Shown here: piece by piece, positions 1 through 7,739 of the stretch | Numbering within the stretch: the first letter of the stretch is position 1 | Layout: the number at the start of each line of letters is the position of its first letter | Assembly (NCBI GenBank): GCA_934597725.1 | Contig: CAKTSK010000004.1 | Span: 1-64,000, forward strand | DNA length: 64,000 nucleotides | Direction of reading: 5' to 3' | Source: an uncultured Eubacteriales bacterium | GTDB taxonomy: Bacteria > Bacillota > Clostridia > Oscillospirales > Oscillospiraceae | Notes under the pieces: generated by a model | What the model was told of the DNA's origin: nothing | The model's database searches: none | The model's input: the letters and a program-made list of their open reading frames with translations, nothing else | Translations under genes and position numbers: made by a program

Positions 1-203
1 CCCTGGCTTGGCGCTCCCCGAAACAGGTCTTATTTGCTTTCCATAATGTGTAACACATCATTGACAAACCTACAATACCCCATGGCGGGGAAAACATCTG
101 TGATAGGGTCACACGCCGGGGAAGTTATTTGCGGGAACGGTCGTCTGTTGGGGGAAAAGGGGCCTGTTTGTGTGGATCACCTTGAAAAATTTCCCCCAAA
201 ATA
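1..203. other. Non-coding upstream region, no gene recognised
   Basis: I see no convincing coding frame here. Two short palindromes are visible: ATGTGT-A-ACACAT at 46-58 and TGTGA-N5-TCACA at 99-113. They could be binding sites for dimeric regulators, but nothing ties them to a gene and I cannot exclude chance. A TTGACA at 61-66 has no correctly spaced -10 partner. Confidence 0.4.
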
Positions 204-232
204 TTGACGGGTCAAAAACAAATGTATATAAT
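204..232 (+). promoter_or_regulatory. Sigma-A type promoter of the small membrane protein gene
   Basis: TTGACG at 204-209 and a perfect TATAAT at 227-232 are separated by 17 bases, an almost ideal housekeeping promoter. Transcription would start near 239 and run through a perfect palindrome at 267-289 before the start codon at 315. Confidence 0.8.
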
Positions 233-266
233 AAACAAAAAAAGAAGGACATAGCAGGCATACAGT

Positions 267-289
267 GGACAATATAGAAAATATTGTCC
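267..289. promoter_or_regulatory. Perfect palindrome in the 5' leader, candidate operator
   Basis: GGACAATAT (267-275) and ATATTGTCC (281-289) form a perfect 9-bp inverted repeat with a 5-base spacer. It lies about 35 bp downstream of the -10 element and 26 bp before the ATG. Its size and symmetry fit a dimeric repressor site, but it could also fold as an RNA hairpin. No cognate regulator is encoded in the window. Confidence 0.5.
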
Positions 290-314
290 GTTTGAACAGG
301 GGGGATTGAACGCC

Positions 315-578
315 ATGAAACCTGAAATTCGCCGCTCTCTCCGAAACGCTCTTATCGTGACTGTGATCGTATGGTTTCTCACTTGGTTCTTCTATGGGAG
401 CAATGTGGCCCCGACGAAGGAGGACGCGATCTTCTTATCACTGGCCTGCCTCCATGGTGTCGTCGTGTTCTGCACCGGGCTGATCCTGTCAAAGTTAAAC
501 CGCCAGCCGGAGGAACCAAAACCAGGAGCACCAAAGCCGGAACCACCAAAACCAGAATCAGAAGCGCCAAAAGAATAA
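315..578 (+). CDS. Small membrane protein with proline-rich tail, unknown function
   Basis: The ATG at 315 is chosen because the G-rich Shine-Dalgarno (about 298-304) is correctly spaced from it and too close to the in-frame TTG at 306. The product is 87 residues. A short basic N-terminus is followed by two hydrophobic segments (about residues 12-28 and 36-58). The last 25 residues are a charged P-K-P-E repeat tail. No family recognised. It is a one-gene unit: a strong promoter and palindrome lie upstream and a Rho-independent terminator directly downstream. The arrangement suggests a small regulated membrane protein; anything beyond that would be a guess. Confidence 0.7.
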   Translation: MKPEIRRSLRNALIVTVIVWFLTWFFYGSNVAPTKEDAIFLSLACLHGVVVFCTGLILSKLNRQPEEPKPGAPKPEPPKPESEAPKE

Positions 579-588
579 AAACACCGAT

Positions 589-622
589 GCGCTGCGGCAA
601 ACCTCTGCCGCGGCGCTTTTTT
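589..622 (+). terminator. Rho-independent terminator after the small membrane protein gene
   Basis: An 11-bp GC-rich stem (589-599 with 606-616, one G-U pair) is followed by six T residues at 617-622. It lies 10 bases after the stop codon. Confidence 0.8.
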
Positions 623-636
623 GCGGCCTGGGGACG

Positions 637-669
637 AAAAAACCGGGAGGAAGCAACGCTTCCTCCCGG
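637..669 (-). terminator. Rho-independent terminator of the leftward DsrE group
   Basis: A perfect 11-bp stem (643-653 with 659-669, loop 654-658) is followed on the minus strand by six T residues (A-tract 637-642 on the plus strand). It lies 17 bases past the stop codon of the DsrE gene. Confidence 0.85.
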
Positions 670-686
670 CACAGAGATCGAAAGAA

Positions 687-1058
687 TCAGGTCAGCTGCA
701 AGCTGCTCTTGGCGCTCATGAGCAGGTTCACCACGCTGGGCGCGTCGATCAGCTCAAAGCGGGGGTCCATGTCCTCGGGGCTGAACCCGTTGTGGATCAT
801 GCAGGCGTTGCAGATGCACACCTGGCCGCCCAGGCTCAGGAACTCTTCCAGCTGGCCGCTGACCTCGGCAAAGGGCGCGCCGATGTCAATGCCCTTGGTG
901 GCGCCGGGCTGGCCCAGCTCCACGGCCTCGACCATCAGGATGATGGTGGCGGTGTGGCCCTGCTTGAGGGCGTTCAGGCCCATGACCATTCCCACGGTGA
1001 GATAGTTGGGGTTGGACTTCCCCTGGAACAAAGTGACAACAAAATCCGTCGTGCGCAT
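687..1058 (-). CDS. DsrE/DsrF-family small protein
   Basis: The 123-residue length and the order of elements match the DsrE/YchN fold. A beta strand near the N-terminus (VVTLFQG) is followed by an alpha/beta core with ALKQGHTATIILMVEAV and a cysteine-containing segment, CICNACMIHNGF, around residues 80-92. DsrE-like proteins handle protein persulfides or sulfur relay in some organisms; many anaerobe members have no assigned role. The last cysteine of the CxCxxC-like segment is in the usual DsrE active-loop area, so sulfur transfer is possible but unproven. It lies 99 bases after the ComFB-domain gene and may share its transcript. An AGGAGG precedes the start. Confidence 0.75.
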   Translation of the reverse strand: MRTTDFVVTLFQGKSNPNYLTVGMVMGLNALKQGHTATIILMVEAVELGQPGATKGIDIGAPFAEVSGQLEEFLSLGGQVCICNACMIHNGFSPEDMDPRFELIDAPSVVNLLMSAKSSLQLT

Positions 1059-1157
1059 ATCGCATCCTCCTCAATCATCTTGTCCGCCCGTTGGCGGCGG
1101 TCTTGTTGTTTGCTGAGGTTAGGATAGCGGATTTTCCCCGGGAAAACTGTGAGGCAG

Positions 1158-2309
1158 TTACATTTCCCCTCCTGCCGGGTGCCGGGGGTTCTGGGCCACG
1201 GTGTTGCAGGCGAAGATCACCTGGGAGAGGATGTCCGAGCGGAACTCATCCCGATACAGGCTCATCATGGGCGGCATGGCCGGCAGGGGCAGCACCACAT
1301 ACTTGGACGGCAGGCGGGACAGGGCCAGCGCCTTGGCGTCGGCCAGACAGCGGGGGCACTGGCACATGTTGGCGGCTTTGCCATACCGTTCCAGCCCTTC
1401 GTCCACCAGCAGCTCCATGACGTTCAGAAACATCCCGTTGCCGGGCAGCAGGATGGGGTCGGCCTGGTCGGCGGAGTTGGTCGGGGCCGGAGGCTGGTGG
1501 GGTTCGGGCTTGGGTTCCGGTCTGGCTGCGGGTGCCTCTTGCGCGGGTTCCGGCTCAGCCACGGGGGCAGGTGGTTCCTGTACGGGTTCCGGTTCAGCCA
1601 CGGGTGCAGGTGGTTCCGGTATGGGTTCCGGTTCAACTACGGGGGCGGGTGGTTCCGGTATGGGTTCCGGTTCGACCACGGGTGCGGGTGGTTCCGGTAT
1701 GGGTTCCGGTTCAACTACGGGCGCGGGTGGTTCCGGTATGGGTTCCGGTTCGACCACGGGCGCGGGTGTTTCCAGTACGGGTTCCGGCTCGACTACGGGT
1801 GCGGGTGCCTCTTGCACGGGGTCCGGCTCGACCACGGGTGCGGGTGCTTCTTGCACGGGTTCCGGCTCGACCACGGGCGCAGGCGCTTCCTGCACGGGTT
1901 CCGGCTCGACTACAGGCGCGGGCGGCTCCTGCACCGGCTCCGGCGCGGGGGGCGGCTGGTTGGCGGCTTCGTCCTCGGCCAGGGCCTGCTCCAGGGCGGA
2001 GCAGATGGTCTCCGACAGCCGGTCGTTGTTGCTGCGGGCGGCGGCCAGGATGGGCAGCGTGGGGGGCGTCACCGCCGGGGGGACCGGGGCGGCAGGCGGC
2101 TGGCTGACCGGCGCGGCGGCGGGGGCCGCTGCGGGGGCTGCCGGGGTCTGGGCGGCGGGTTCTGCCGCTGGCGGTGTGGCCGGCGTCTCCGGCGCCTCCG
2201 GGGGCCGGGGGACTGCGCCGCCCAGCAGGTGGAGCACATGGTCGGTCTTGCTGCTCTTGCTCCCCTTGCCGCTTTTGGCGGCGGGGCGCTTCTTGGTCTC
2301 CTTCTCCAT
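1158..2309 (-). CDS. ComFB-domain protein with long EPEPV-type repeat linker
   Basis: The 383-residue product has three parts. A lysine-rich N-terminus (about 1-30) is followed by an Ala/Pro-rich stretch. Next comes about eleven tandem 13-residue repeats of the type EPEPVQEAPAPVV (roughly residues 120-260). The C-terminal ~90 residues match ComFB (late competence) proteins: FLNVMELLVDEGLERY, then CQCPRC and ALALSRLPSKYVV, as in the family's cysteine cluster and LPxxYV motif. Published work on cyanobacterial ComFB proteins identifies them as c-di-GMP receptors, so ligand binding is a reasonable inference. The start lies 5 bases after the parA stop, so the two genes are probably translationally coupled. 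ComFB is usually a short stand-alone protein; the linker fusion is unusual. No transmembrane segment is visible. Confidence 0.8.
   Translation of the reverse strand: MEKETKKRPAAKSGKGSKSSKTDHVLHLLGGAVPRPPEAPETPATPPAAEPAAQTPAAPAAAPAAAPVSQPPAAPVPPAVTPPTLPILAAARSNNDRLSETICSALEQALAEDEAANQPPPAPEPVQEPPAPVVEPEPVQEAPAPVVEPEPVQEAPAPVVEPDPVQEAPAPVVEPEPVLETPAPVVEPEPIPEPPAPVVEPEPIPEPPAPVVEPEPIPEPPAPVVEPEPIPEPPAPVAEPEPVQEPPAPVAEPEPAQEAPAARPEPKPEPHQPPAPTNSADQADPILLPGNGMFLNVMELLVDEGLERYGKAANMCQCPRCLADAKALALSRLPSKYVVLPLPAMPPMMSLYRDEFRSDILSQVIFACNTVAQNPRHPAGGEM
1531..1950. repeat. Tandem 39-bp repeats encoding a proline/glutamate linker
   Basis: About eleven head-to-tail units of 39 bp (13 codons), varying at a few positions, lie inside the ComFB-domain gene. 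Four central units (encoding EPEPIPEPPAPV) are nearly identical, which suggests recent expansion by slippage or unequal crossover. Units are contiguous without spacers and stay in frame, so this is a coding minisatellite and not a CRISPR array. Confidence 0.9.
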
Positions 2310-2314
2310 GGGCC

Positions 2315-3100
2315 TCAGTCACCTTCCTCGGCAGGGGGGAAGTCTGCGCCGAAAAGCTCCTGGCACAGCCCCTCAAAATCCTGGCTGGGCTTGGCCGAGG
2401 GGGAGAAGTCCACCACGCTCACCCCGTGGGCCGGGGCGGCGGCCACGGTGACGCTGGAGCGGATCTTGTTCTCGCACACCCGGGTGCCCAGCTGGTCGGC
2501 AATGGCCTGGGCCAGCTCCAGGATCTCCCGGTTCAGGTTCAGCCGGGCGTTGAAGCGGTTGAGGAGGATGCCGGCCACCTCCAGGTGGGAGTTGTAATAG
2601 GCCCGCACGCTCTCGATGGTCTCCTTGATCTGCGACACGCCCAGCAGGCTCAGCACCTCCGGGGCCATGGGGATGAGCAGCTTGTCCGTGGCCACATAGG
2701 CGTTGACGGTGAGCAGGTTCAGGGCGGGGGGCGTGTCGATGATGATGACGTCATAGTTCTGCTCCACCTTGGACAGGGCGGTTTTGAGCAGATATTCCCG
2801 GCCGGGCTTGTTGAACTCCAGCTCCGCCGAGGCCAGCAGGATGTTGGAGGGCAGGATGTCGCAGGTGTCGGTGTGGACCAGGACCTCCTCCGGCTGGGCG
2901 CTGCCCCGGAACACGTCGTACAGGGTGGCGCAGCGGTCGATGTCCAGCCCCAGGCTGAAACCCAGGCTGCCCTGGGGGTCCATGTCCACCCCCAGGACCC
3001 TGGCCCCCCGGCGGTGCAGGCAGGCCAGCAGGGCCGCGGCGGTGGTGGTTTTCCCCACGCCGCCTTTCTGGTTGGTGATGGTAAGTGTGGTGCAAGGCAA
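2315..3100 (-). CDS. ParA/Soj-family partitioning ATPase
   Basis: The 261-residue protein begins with a deviant Walker A motif, KGGVGKTT at residues 12-19. It then has VDMDPQGSLGF (A' motif) and DVIIIDTPPALNLL (Walker B region), diagnostic of ParA/MinD ATPases. Such ATPases bind DNA or membrane in the ATP form and position plasmids, chromosomes, chemoreceptor arrays or flagella. There is no ParB or centromere gene beside it; its partner appears to be the ComFB-domain protein 5 bases downstream. The start is TTG with an AAGGAG upstream. A consensus sigma-A promoter drives it from 3245-3217. No FlhF/FlhG pair exists in this window, so a role in placing motility machinery is possible but only inferred. 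Confidence 0.88.
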   Translation of the reverse strand: MPCTTLTITNQKGGVGKTTTAAALLACLHRRGARVLGVDMDPQGSLGFSLGLDIDRCATLYDVFRGSAQPEEVLVHTDTCDILPSNILLASAELEFNKPGREYLLKTALSKVEQNYDVIIIDTPPALNLLTVNAYVATDKLLIPMAPEVLSLLGVSQIKETIESVRAYYNSHLEVAGILLNRFNARLNLNREILELAQAIADQLGTRVCENKIRSSVTVAAAPAHGVSVVDFSPSAKPSQDFEGLCQELFGADFPPAEEGD

Positions 3101-3121
3101 GGTGGTAGCAGCTCCTTCCCG

Positions 3122-3164
3122 AAGGGGCGCGGGGAAAGAAAATTTTCCGCGCCCCTTATTTTTT
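3122..3164 (+). terminator. GC-rich hairpin with T-tract between divergent parA and fliD
   Basis: An 11-bp stem (3122-3132 with 3147-3157) is extended by an inner GGAAA/TTTCC pairing and followed by a T-run at 3159-3164. On the plus strand it has the form of an intrinsic terminator. No plus-strand gene precedes it, so it may insulate fliD from stray transcription. On the minus strand the same hairpin sits in the parA 5' leader. Its T-tract overlaps the -35 of the putative fliD promoter. Confidence 0.6.
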
Positions 3165-3182
3165 GATGAAGAGGGACGATAT
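3155..3182 (+). promoter_or_regulatory. Putative sigma-28 promoter of fliD-fliS
   Basis: CTTATT at 3155-3160, 14 bases, then GACGATAT at 3175-3182. The -10 matches the flagellar sigma consensus GCCGATAT at seven of eight positions. Element phasing is identical to the flgM promoter at 14647-14674. The -35 departs from the Bacillus TAAA consensus, so the call leans on the repeated pattern in this window. Confidence 0.6.
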
Positions 3183-3216
3183 AAAAGATAAGAGAAAGAC
3201 GGTTTGTCTTTTCCTC

Positions 3217-3245
3217 ATTTTATCGAAAAGAAAAAGACTTGTCAA
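3217..3245 (-). promoter_or_regulatory. Sigma-A promoter of parA and the ComFB-domain gene
   Basis: On the minus strand, TTGACA (3245-3240) and TAAAAT (3222-3217) are separated by 17 bases. Transcription would begin near 3210, giving a leader of about 110 bases that contains the hairpin at 3122-3157. Confidence 0.75.
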
Positions 3246-3324
3246 CGTGCCCCCTGTCCCCCGCCGGGCGGGAGCGGAAGGGGGTCCCGTTGCGACCCTA
3301 TCATAGAAAAAAGGAGGGATCGAT

Positions 3325-5820
3325 ATGGCATCGATCAGCAGCTTGATGGGAGGCACCTCTGCTTCCAGCAGCATTTACGGCAGCCGAAATGCCAACATCA
3401 TCTCCGGCCTGGGCAGCGGCCTGGACACCGAGTCCATGATCGAAGGCCTGGTCCAGAGCTATCAGCAGAAGATCACCGGCCTGCAGCAGGACCGCACCAA
3501 GGTCCAGTGGAAGCAGGAGGCCTATCAAAGCGTGTCCGACAAAATGGTGGAGTTTTACCGGACCTATATGTCCTTTGCCTACAACTCCCCCACCAACCTC
3601 TTCAGCTCGTCCTTCTTCAACAGCGCCGTCAAGACCAGCGCCGCCGGCGAGTTTGCCAACCTGGTCAGCGCCGTGGGCAAGAGCAACAGCGAGATCGTCC
3701 TCAACAGCGTGACCCAGCTGGCCAAAGCCGCCCGCTACACCACCAGCGGCACCGATGCCCTGATCAACAACAGCAACATCACCGTTAGCGGCGGCAAGAT
3801 CACCGCCACTGGCGCGGCCATGGTGGAGCAGACCCACATGAGCAACCTGGAAGGGTCCCTGAGCGTGAAGTACAGCAATCAAACCGTGTCCATTGATCTG
3901 GGCGCGCTGGACCTGATGGGAGAAGGCAGTGACGGCACCGGAAAGCTGGACCCCAAGAAGCTGGAAGAAGCCATCAATAAGCAGTTGAAAGAGCAGACGA
4001 TCAAGGTCGGTGAAAACAACAAAACTGCTGACCAATGCATTGAAGTAACGGTTTCTGAAACGGGCGAGATTTCGTTCAGTGATAAGACAACTGCTAAAAA
4101 CGCCGTCACAGTCACCAGTGCCAGCGGCAAGCTGTCCAGCGCCTTGACAGCAGCGCCGGACGGAAAGAGCGGCACCATCCAGCTCAAGCAAGAGGTTGTG
4201 GACAACACAACCACCTCCAAGAGCACCGCAGAAGCCCTCACCGGCAAGACCGTGACCGTCACCCTGGACGGCAAAACCAAGACCTTTACCCTGGGGAAAG
4301 ACCTGAAAGATGGGGAAACCTTTAAGAGCCTGGACCAGGTGGCCGAAGATTTGAAGAAGCAGGTCAACGATGCGTTCGGCGCGGGCGTGGAGGTAGGATT
4401 CAAAGACAATACCCTGTCCTTCAAGGTGGCCGAAGGCTCCTCCCTGTCGGTGACCTCGGAAGCCGGCGAGGCCCTGGGCCTGGGCAAGTCCGGCCTGACC
4501 AGTTATGTGAACGCCGGCAAGACCCTGGGAGAACTCCTGGGTGACAACATGGGCGGCCTGACGGGCAAGGAGATGCAGACCACCAAGGCCATCAAAGAAG
4601 TCAAGGCAGACGACGGCACCGTCACCTATGAGGATGCCGACGGCAGCAAGGTGGACAAGGATGGATACTTCCTGAACGAGGACGGCAGCAAGAAGAAGTT
4701 CTACGACCTCACCATCAACGGCAAGACCGTCGGCTCCTTCACCAAGGACGACTCCCTGGACCGGGTCATGAACACCATCAACAACAGCGACGCTGGCGTG
4801 AAGGTCCAGTTCTCCAAGACCACCGGTCAGTTCGTCTTTACCGCCAAGGAGACCGGCGCGGCCGGCCGCATCGAGATCAAGGACGACACCCTGGGTGCCA
4901 AGCTCTTTGGCGCGGTGGACCCGGCTGGGAACGACCCGAACTATACCAAGGGCCAGGACGCGGAGTTCAGCGTGACCGTCAACGGCAAGACCATGGAGCT
5001 CTCCCGCTCCACCAACGCCGTGGAGATCGACGGCATGACCCTGAACTTCAAGGGGACCTTCAACACGGACCCGACCAAGACCGGGGAACCCGTCACCTTC
5101 ACCAGCGAGACCGACGCGGACACCATCGTGGACGCGGTGAAAAAGATGGTGGAGGACTACAACAAGATCCTCGACAGCGTCAAGGACCTCTACGGCACCC
5201 GGCCCCTCACCCAGGGCAACGGCAAGGGCTACGAGCCTCTCACCGCCAAGGACGCCGAGGACATGACCGAGACCGAGATCAAGAACTATGAGGAAAAGGC
5301 CAAGACCGGCCTGCTGTACATGGACTCCGACCTCTCCTCCCTCTACAATTCCCTGCGGGGGGTGCTCACCAAAAACAGCGGCCTGCTCAAGTCCGTGGGC
5401 CTGTCCACCGAGTACAGCAACGGCAAGACCTCCCTCAAGCTGAACGAGACCGCCCTGCGTCAGGCTTTGGCCGAGAACCCTGAGTCGGTGAAGGACGCCT
5501 TTGTCAGCAGCACCGAGAACGGCGGCGCCACCGACGGCCTCATGGCCCAGATGAAGCAGGTGGTGGACCGGTACGCCGGCACCAGCGGCGCCACCAAGGG
5601 CATCCTCATCGAGAAGGCGGGCAGCAAATACTCCCCCACCGCCGCCCTGAACAACACCATGCTGGACAAGATGAACGACATCGACAAATCCATCCAGAAG
5701 TGGCAGGATAAGCTCTCTGACCGGGTGGATTACTACACCAACAAATTTACCCAGATGGAAGTGCTGCTGCAGCAGATGAACTCCCAGAGCTCGGCCCTGG
5801 CCGGTCTCATGGGCGGCTGA
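3325..5820 (+). CDS. fliD: Flagellar hook-associated protein 2 (filament cap) FliD
   Basis: FliD forms the cap that folds flagellin at the filament tip. The N-terminal FliD_N signature is visible as IISGLGSGLDTESMI (about residues 27-41) with a following coiled coil. The C-terminal FliD_C ends in an amphipathic helix with QMEVLLQQMNSQSSAL. At 831 residues it is long for FliD because of an extended, repetitive central head domain. The middle segment around 3940-4240 is AT-richer, with relaxed codon use. AAGGAGGG lies just before the ATG. The fliS chaperone gene follows after 35 bases. Confidence 0.95.
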   Translation: MASISSLMGGTSASSSIYGSRNANIISGLGSGLDTESMIEGLVQSYQQKITGLQQDRTKVQWKQEAYQSVSDKMVEFYRTYMSFAYNSPTNLFSSSFFNSAVKTSAAGEFANLVSAVGKSNSEIVLNSVTQLAKAARYTTSGTDALINNSNITVSGGKITATGAAMVEQTHMSNLEGSLSVKYSNQTVSIDLGALDLMGEGSDGTGKLDPKKLEEAINKQLKEQTIKVGENNKTADQCIEVTVSETGEISFSDKTTAKNAVTVTSASGKLSSALTAAPDGKSGTIQLKQEVVDNTTTSKSTAEALTGKTVTVTLDGKTKTFTLGKDLKDGETFKSLDQVAEDLKKQVNDAFGAGVEVGFKDNTLSFKVAEGSSLSVTSEAGEALGLGKSGLTSYVNAGKTLGELLGDNMGGLTGKEMQTTKAIKEVKADDGTVTYEDADGSKVDKDGYFLNEDGSKKKFYDLTINGKTVGSFTKDDSLDRVMNTINNSDAGVKVQFSKTTGQFVFTAKETGAAGRIEIKDDTLGAKLFGAVDPAGNDPNYTKGQDAEFSVTVNGKTMELSRSTNAVEIDGMTLNFKGTFNTDPTKTGEPVTFTSETDADTIVDAVKKMVEDYNKILDSVKDLYGTRPLTQGNGKGYEPLTAKDAEDMTETEIKNYEEKAKTGLLYMDSDLSSLYNSLRGVLTKNSGLLKSVGLSTEYSNGKTSLKLNETALRQALAENPESVKDAFVSSTENGGATDGLMAQMKQVVDRYAGTSGATKGILIEKAGSKYSPTAALNNTMLDKMNDIDKSIQKWQDKLSDRVDYYTNKFTQMEVLLQQMNSQSSALAGLMGG

Positions 5821-5855
5821 GTGCGGCGGCCAGACAGGAAAGGATCTGCGCAGCG

Positions 5856-6242
5856 ATGGATATGAGAGGATACCAGCGGTATCGGGAAGATGCCGTACAC
5901 ACCATGACCCCCGGCGAGCTGCTGCTGCTGCTGTATGACGAGCTGGTCAAGCGCCTGACCATTGCCGAGCTGGAGCTGAAAAAGCAGAATTACCCCGCCT
6001 TCGAGGCCGCTGTGGACCGGAGCCTGGCCATCGTCCACTACTTCGAGGACACCCTGGACCGGCAATATCCCATCAGCAGAGACCTGGCGCGGCTGTATGA
6101 GTACCTCTGCTATGAGCTGGGCCGGGTGAAGATCGGCCGCAACGAGACCGAGCTGGCCCGGGTCAAGGGCATGGCCGGCGAGCTGCGGGACAGCTTCCGG
6201 CAGGCAGAGAAGAACGTAGCCAGCGAGGGGGCCGGACAATGA
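5856..6242 (+). CDS. fliS: Flagellin export chaperone FliS
   Basis: The 128-residue protein has the usual FliS length and begins with YQRYREDAVHTMTPGELLLLLYDELVKRL, the typical N-terminal helix and TPxELLxxLYD motif (residues 6-30). FliS binds the C-terminal helix of flagellin in the cytosol, prevents premature polymerisation and delivers it to FlhA. It lies between fliD and a FliT-like gene and overlaps the latter by 4 bases (ATGA). Confidence 0.95.
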   Translation: MDMRGYQRYREDAVHTMTPGELLLLLYDELVKRLTIAELELKKQNYPAFEAAVDRSLAIVHYFEDTLDRQYPISRDLARLYEYLCYELGRVKIGRNETELARVKGMAGELRDSFRQAEKNVASEGAGQ

Positions 6243-6646
6243 CCAAAGACGAGGCCCTCCTGGCCGCTTTGGGCCACACCCAGCAGATCTACCGGGCCCT
6301 GGCCGAGCTGAGCGACCTGACCACCGAGCTGGAACAGGCCACCGGCCAGAACGACCCGGTGACGGTGAACCTGTTTCTCAAGCTGCGGGCCGAGCCTCTG
6401 GGCCGGGCCTGGGAGCACAAGCGCCAGCTGCGGCGGCTGTGCGCCGCCCTGCCCGGCGAGGAGGGCGAGCGGCTGCTCCAGCTGCTCTCCGATCAGGCCG
6501 CCGACCCCGGCCCCCAGGAAGCCCCCCTGCTTCAGCAGGTCCGCCGCAACCAACAGCTGCTGGAACGGGTCCTCCAGGCCGACAAGCGGGCCAGCCTCCG
6601 CCTGGGCCGGGAGCGATCCTTTTACCAGCAACAACCTGCCCGATAA
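6239..6646 (+). CDS. FliT-like flagellar chaperone
   Basis: The 135-residue product is almost entirely helical and rich in Leu, Gln, Glu and Arg. That fits the small four-helix export chaperones of the FliT/FlgN type. Position supports this: it follows fliS with start and stop overlapping, the usual place of fliT, whose product escorts FliD. Sequence identity to FliT is not obvious by eye, so the assignment is by size, composition and context. Confidence 0.6.
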   Translation: MTKDEALLAALGHTQQIYRALAELSDLTTELEQATGQNDPVTVNLFLKLRAEPLGRAWEHKRQLRRLCAALPGEEGERLLQLLSDQAADPGPQEAPLLQQVRRNQQLLERVLQADKRASLRLGRERSFYQQQPAR

Positions 6647-6650
6647 TACC

Positions 6651-6694
6651 ACCAGCAGCGCCTGCCGGCCTTCGGGGCGGCAGACGCTGCTGGT
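6651..6694. terminator. Bidirectional stem-loop between convergent transcripts
   Basis: A long stem (ACCAGCAGCG plus CTGCCG at 6651-6667 with the complement at 6678-6694, one mismatch bulge) sits between the converging fliT-like and C39 peptidase genes. Neither side has a T-tract, so termination would be weak or factor-assisted. Confidence 0.55.
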
Positions 6695-6722
6695 CTTGCG
6701 CTGTCTATGGGGGGGCTGCGGA

Positions 6723-7616
6723 TTACGGCCCCACGGGCACGAGGAAGCCCCACAGCGGCCCACCGCTGTCGGTGCTGGCCGAAAGCTCGTCCAGCAGCAG
6801 CTGAGGGTCCCAGGCCACCAGGCTCCGCTGGCGGCTGTTGGGGTCGGCCACCAGCACCCGGCCGTCCATGGTCACGCCCCGCAGGACGATGAAGTGGCCG
6901 CTGTTGGTGAAGTGCCCCGGCCCCATGAGGGCCACGAACAGACAGCCGGTGGACAGGGCCTGGAGCAGCTGGTCCCCCTGCCAGTCCTGCCGGGGCAGCA
7001 GAGAGAGGCCGTAGGCCTCCGCCGCCCCCTGGACCAGGCTGTGATAGGAGCCGCTGCCTGGGGCGCAGTAGCCCTCCCCGGCGGCCCAGTTGGCCATCCG
7101 GGCCGGGTCCGCCGCCCGGTCGGTGAGGGTGCTGACCACCATGGCCATGGCCGTGGGGCCGCAGCCGTAGCCGCCGATGGGGTCCGGCCCATAGGGGCTG
7201 TCCTTCCAGGGGTCCTCCCCCTGGTTGAAGTACACCAGGGGCATCGTGCCGCCGGTGAGGACCTCCCGGTCCCCCTGCCGGACAAAGGCCGTCACACGGG
7301 GATCTTCCGCCGGCTGGTCGGTGGGCAGGGCGGGCTCGGTGGCCTGCTGGTTCGAGGCCGCGGCCTCCCGCAGGCGGTGGGAGAAGGCCCGGAAGGTCTC
7401 CGCCGCCTGGTCCAGCGCCGCCCGGGCGGTGTCCAGCACAGTGTGGGCCGCTGCCCGCACCGGGGCCGTGAGGCGGGCGTACAGGGCAGGCTCCGCCACC
7501 CGGCACACCGCCAGCTCGGCCCCCAGCACACACACCAGGGCCAGCAGCGCGATGAGCCAGCCAAAGGACCGTTTGGACCGCTTCGGTCGTTTGTCTGAGG
7601 GGGGAGCCTGCCGCAA
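6723..7616 (-). CDS. Membrane-anchored C39-like cysteine peptidase
   Basis: A basic N-terminus precedes one membrane segment (about residues 18-38), a linker helix region and a C-terminal C39_2 peptidase domain. The catalytic cysteine lies in GYGCGPTAMAMV (Cys152). The histidine is in NSGHFIVLRG and the third residue in VLVADPNS, in the order expected for papain-fold C39 peptidases. The domain would act outside the membrane on short peptides or proteins; no leader-peptide partner or ABC exporter fusion is present. The start is TTG after AAGGAGG. It is transcribed away from the ABC ATPase gene, with 123 bases between. The substrate is unknown. Confidence 0.82.
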   Translation of the reverse strand: MRQAPPSDKRPKRSKRSFGWLIALLALVCVLGAELAVCRVAEPALYARLTAPVRAAAHTVLDTARAALDQAAETFRAFSHRLREAAASNQQATEPALPTDQPAEDPRVTAFVRQGDREVLTGGTMPLVYFNQGEDPWKDSPYGPDPIGGYGCGPTAMAMVVSTLTDRAADPARMANWAAGEGYCAPGSGSYHSLVQGAAEAYGLSLLPRQDWQGDQLLQALSTGCLFVALMGPGHFTNSGHFIVLRGVTMDGRVLVADPNSRQRSLVAWDPQLLLDELSASTDSGGPLWGFLVPVGP

Positions 7617-7682
7617 GAAAGCCGCCTCCTTTTTGCCCCGGGGCGCGCTGCCGCAGGGGGCGTAATCAAAACCAGTATACCA

Positions 7683-7699
7683 GATTTTGCATCAAAATC
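7683..7699. promoter_or_regulatory. Small palindrome between divergent peptidase and ABC genes
   Basis: GATTTTG and CAAAATC form a perfect 7-bp inverted repeat around CAT. It lies in the short divergent intergenic region and could be an operator serving both genes. It is short enough to occur by chance. Confidence 0.35.
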
Positions 7700-7739
7700 C
7701 ACCCCCCAAGATCCCAGCGGGGGGAAGACGAAGGAAGGG

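Noticed and set aside
99..113. TGTGA-N5-TCACA as a CRP site
   Set aside because: The spacer is 5 where classical CRP sites have 6, and no promoter or gene is suitably placed.
1531..1950. Regular 39-bp repeats considered as a CRISPR array
   Set aside because: Units abut without spacers, remain in frame and encode a protein linker.
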